Assembly (NCBI RefSeq): GCF_003970795.1
Contig: NZ_RWKW01000002.1
Location: 164,558 to 228,557 of the forward strand
Direction: 5' to 3'
DNA length: 64,000 nucleotides
Source: Aquibium carbonis
GTDB taxonomy: Bacteria > Pseudomonadota > Alphaproteobacteria > Rhizobiales > Rhizobiaceae
A model generated the notes under the pieces. The model made no database searches. It was not told where the DNA came from and worked only from the letters and a program-made list of their open reading frames with translations. Position numbers and translations under genes: made by a program. Position 1 is the stretch's first letter. Each line of letters opens with the position of its first letter. Positions 63,275 through 64,000 of this stretch are shown in pieces.

Positions 63275-63302
63275 AGTGTAACCGGCTCGGCGGCGCTTTC
63301 AA
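63275..63302 (-). promoter_or_regulatory. Probable promoter of the liv operon
   Basis: On the minus strand TTGAAA (63302-63297) and TACACT (63280-63275) are spaced by 16 bases. They lie about 50 bases before the leader-ORF ATG and 122 bases before livG. The 152 bases to the left-hand end of the next gene hold nothing else that I can identify. Confidence 0.45.
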
Positions 63303-63455
63303 TAGCGTAAATATACGTTCTTCGAGCGTTCAGCGGCAGAAGCGACCTTGCCCGGGTCACGGGCCGCACTGGTGAACGGCGCGCCGCACGGCAATGTGGG
63401 GCCGGAGCGGACGAACCCCCTCGAACCTGCCCAGCCTTCGCATCGAGACGCCAGT

Positions 63456-63623
63456 TCAGAGCAGCCGGTCATCCTCGGACTTCTTGTCGGCGCGGCGGCG
63501 GGTGCTGTCGGCGTCGGACTTCAGGTGCGCATCCTGCGCCGACTTGCGGACCTGATCGAAGCGGTTCTCCTCGCCTTCGTTCGGCGTGGGCTGAACGGGG
63601 GCTTTCTTCTTGAAGACGATCAT
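63456..63623 (-). CDS. 55-residue hydrophilic protein, unknown
   Basis: Starts MIVFKKKAPVQPTPNEGEENR and ends SEDDRLL. It is highly charged, with Lys/Arg and Asp/Glu mixed (QVRKSAQDAHLKSDADSTRR) and likely largely helical. A GAGAG ribosome site lies about 8 bases before the ATG. Third-position GC bias matches coding sequence, and no other frame is convincing. It is 82 bases downstream of another small gene on the same strand. No family recognised. Confidence 0.6.
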   Translation of the reverse strand: MIVFKKKAPVQPTPNEGEENRFDQVRKSAQDAHLKSDADSTRRRADKKSEDDRLL

Positions 63624-63704
63624 CGATGTTGCTCTCGGCTCGGGTTCATCGGCGGATATGCCGGCACGCCTGTGCCGACACGTCGCGTTTCAGGTCAGGC
63701 GGCC

Positions 63705-64000
63705 TCACGCCGCGAGGGCGGCGGCGCAGGCTTCCGAGCCGCGCCTGTCGGGGCTGGTCTGCCCCGGCATGGTGGCCCAGCCGCCGGCTTCGACGAATTG
63801 CCGCCGGGCCGAAGCCCCCGTAATTGCCTTCAGCTCCACCAGGCGGGCTTCGGAATCCGTGGCGGCATTGAACCGCTCGACGCAGATGCTGCTGGCCAGC
63901 TCGGTGCGCGCCACATTGCCTGCCGCGGTCGCCTGATCGCGCGCCGTGCCGCCGGTCACCCAGCCGCCCCAGACGAAGCCGACGACCATGGTCGCCGCGG
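63705..64000 (-). CDS. Small membrane-anchored protein, unknown, cut by the window end
   Basis: The frame is open to the right edge (AATMVVGFVWGGWVTGG...). An ATG at 63989 exists, but the hydrophobic helix it starts in (MVVGFVWGGWV) looks truncated, so the true start is probably beyond base 64000. The visible 97 residues have one membrane segment, then a helical periplasmic-type part with one Cys pair context (SSICVERFN, EACAAAL) and the segment ARLVELKAITGASARRQFVEAGGWATMPG. Function not recognised. Confidence 0.65.
   Translation of the reverse strand, partial: AATMVVGFVWGGWVTGGTARDQATAAGNVARTELASSICVERFNAATDSEARLVELKAITGASARRQFVEAGGWATMPGQTSPDRRGSEACAAALAA

Overview
The window looks like core chromosome of a GC-rich alphaproteobacterium of the order Hyphomicrobiales (Rhizobiales), most likely Phyllobacteriaceae (Mesorhizobium-like). 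Four things support this: an F1-only ATP synthase operon (atpHAGDC, no F0 genes) beside priA, the hemC-hemD-mitofilin-hemY cluster, a CenR-type response regulator, and a hmuPSTUV heme-uptake locus with a RirA-type TGA-N9-TCA box. I see no prophage, insertion sequence, CRISPR array, tRNA or rRNA. Genes are dense, often overlapping by 1-4 bases.

Layout. 1-1.8 kb: end of sdhA, a vapBC-like toxin-antitoxin pair, then sdhB. 1.8-2.0 kb: a palindromic intergenic repeat. 2.0-9.3 kb: housekeeping and redox genes (YceH-like, AhpD-like, periplasmic MsrA, a membrane GGDEF-EAL protein, OsmC, a UbiH-type hydroxylase, TesB). 9.5-11.4 kb: glnK-amtB with a sigma-54-like promoter and a strong terminator. 11.4-15.9 kb: ftsK (with a perfect CtrA half-site pair upstream), lolA, xthA. 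15.9-17.8 kb: response regulator, cyclic-nucleotide-domain protein and a divergent L,D-transpeptidase. 17.8-27.8 kb: methyltransferase, EVE, YciI, gpsA and tsaD on the minus strand, facing hemC, hemD, mitofilin, hemY, TerB and an amidotransferase. 27.9-34.4 kb: an MFS exporter, rplS, a TSUP transporter, trmD-rimM, xerC and a TraB/GumN protein. 34.5-39.1 kb: a small membrane protein, lpd, an SDR, an unknown exported protein and an HWE sensor kinase.

39.4-49.3 kb is the most interesting region: a self-contained heme-import locus. hmuP-S-T-U-V runs leftward. Facing it, hmuR, a small exported protein of unknown function, exbB, two different exbD genes and tonB run rightward. The second ExbD has Asn where the essential membrane Asp should be, so the energising complex may contain an active and a degenerate ExbD. 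An iron-responsive box sits between the two arms.

49.4-57.6 kb: atpHAGDC, a small membrane protein, an ASCH-domain protein and priA. 57.7-58.4 kb: a small transaldolase. 58.5-63.2 kb: a branched-chain amino-acid ABC operon, livG-livF-livK-livH-livM. It is preceded by a 24-codon leader ORF with a strong Shine-Dalgarno sequence whose stop overlaps the livG start. 63.4-64 kb: two small unknown proteins, the last cut by the window edge.
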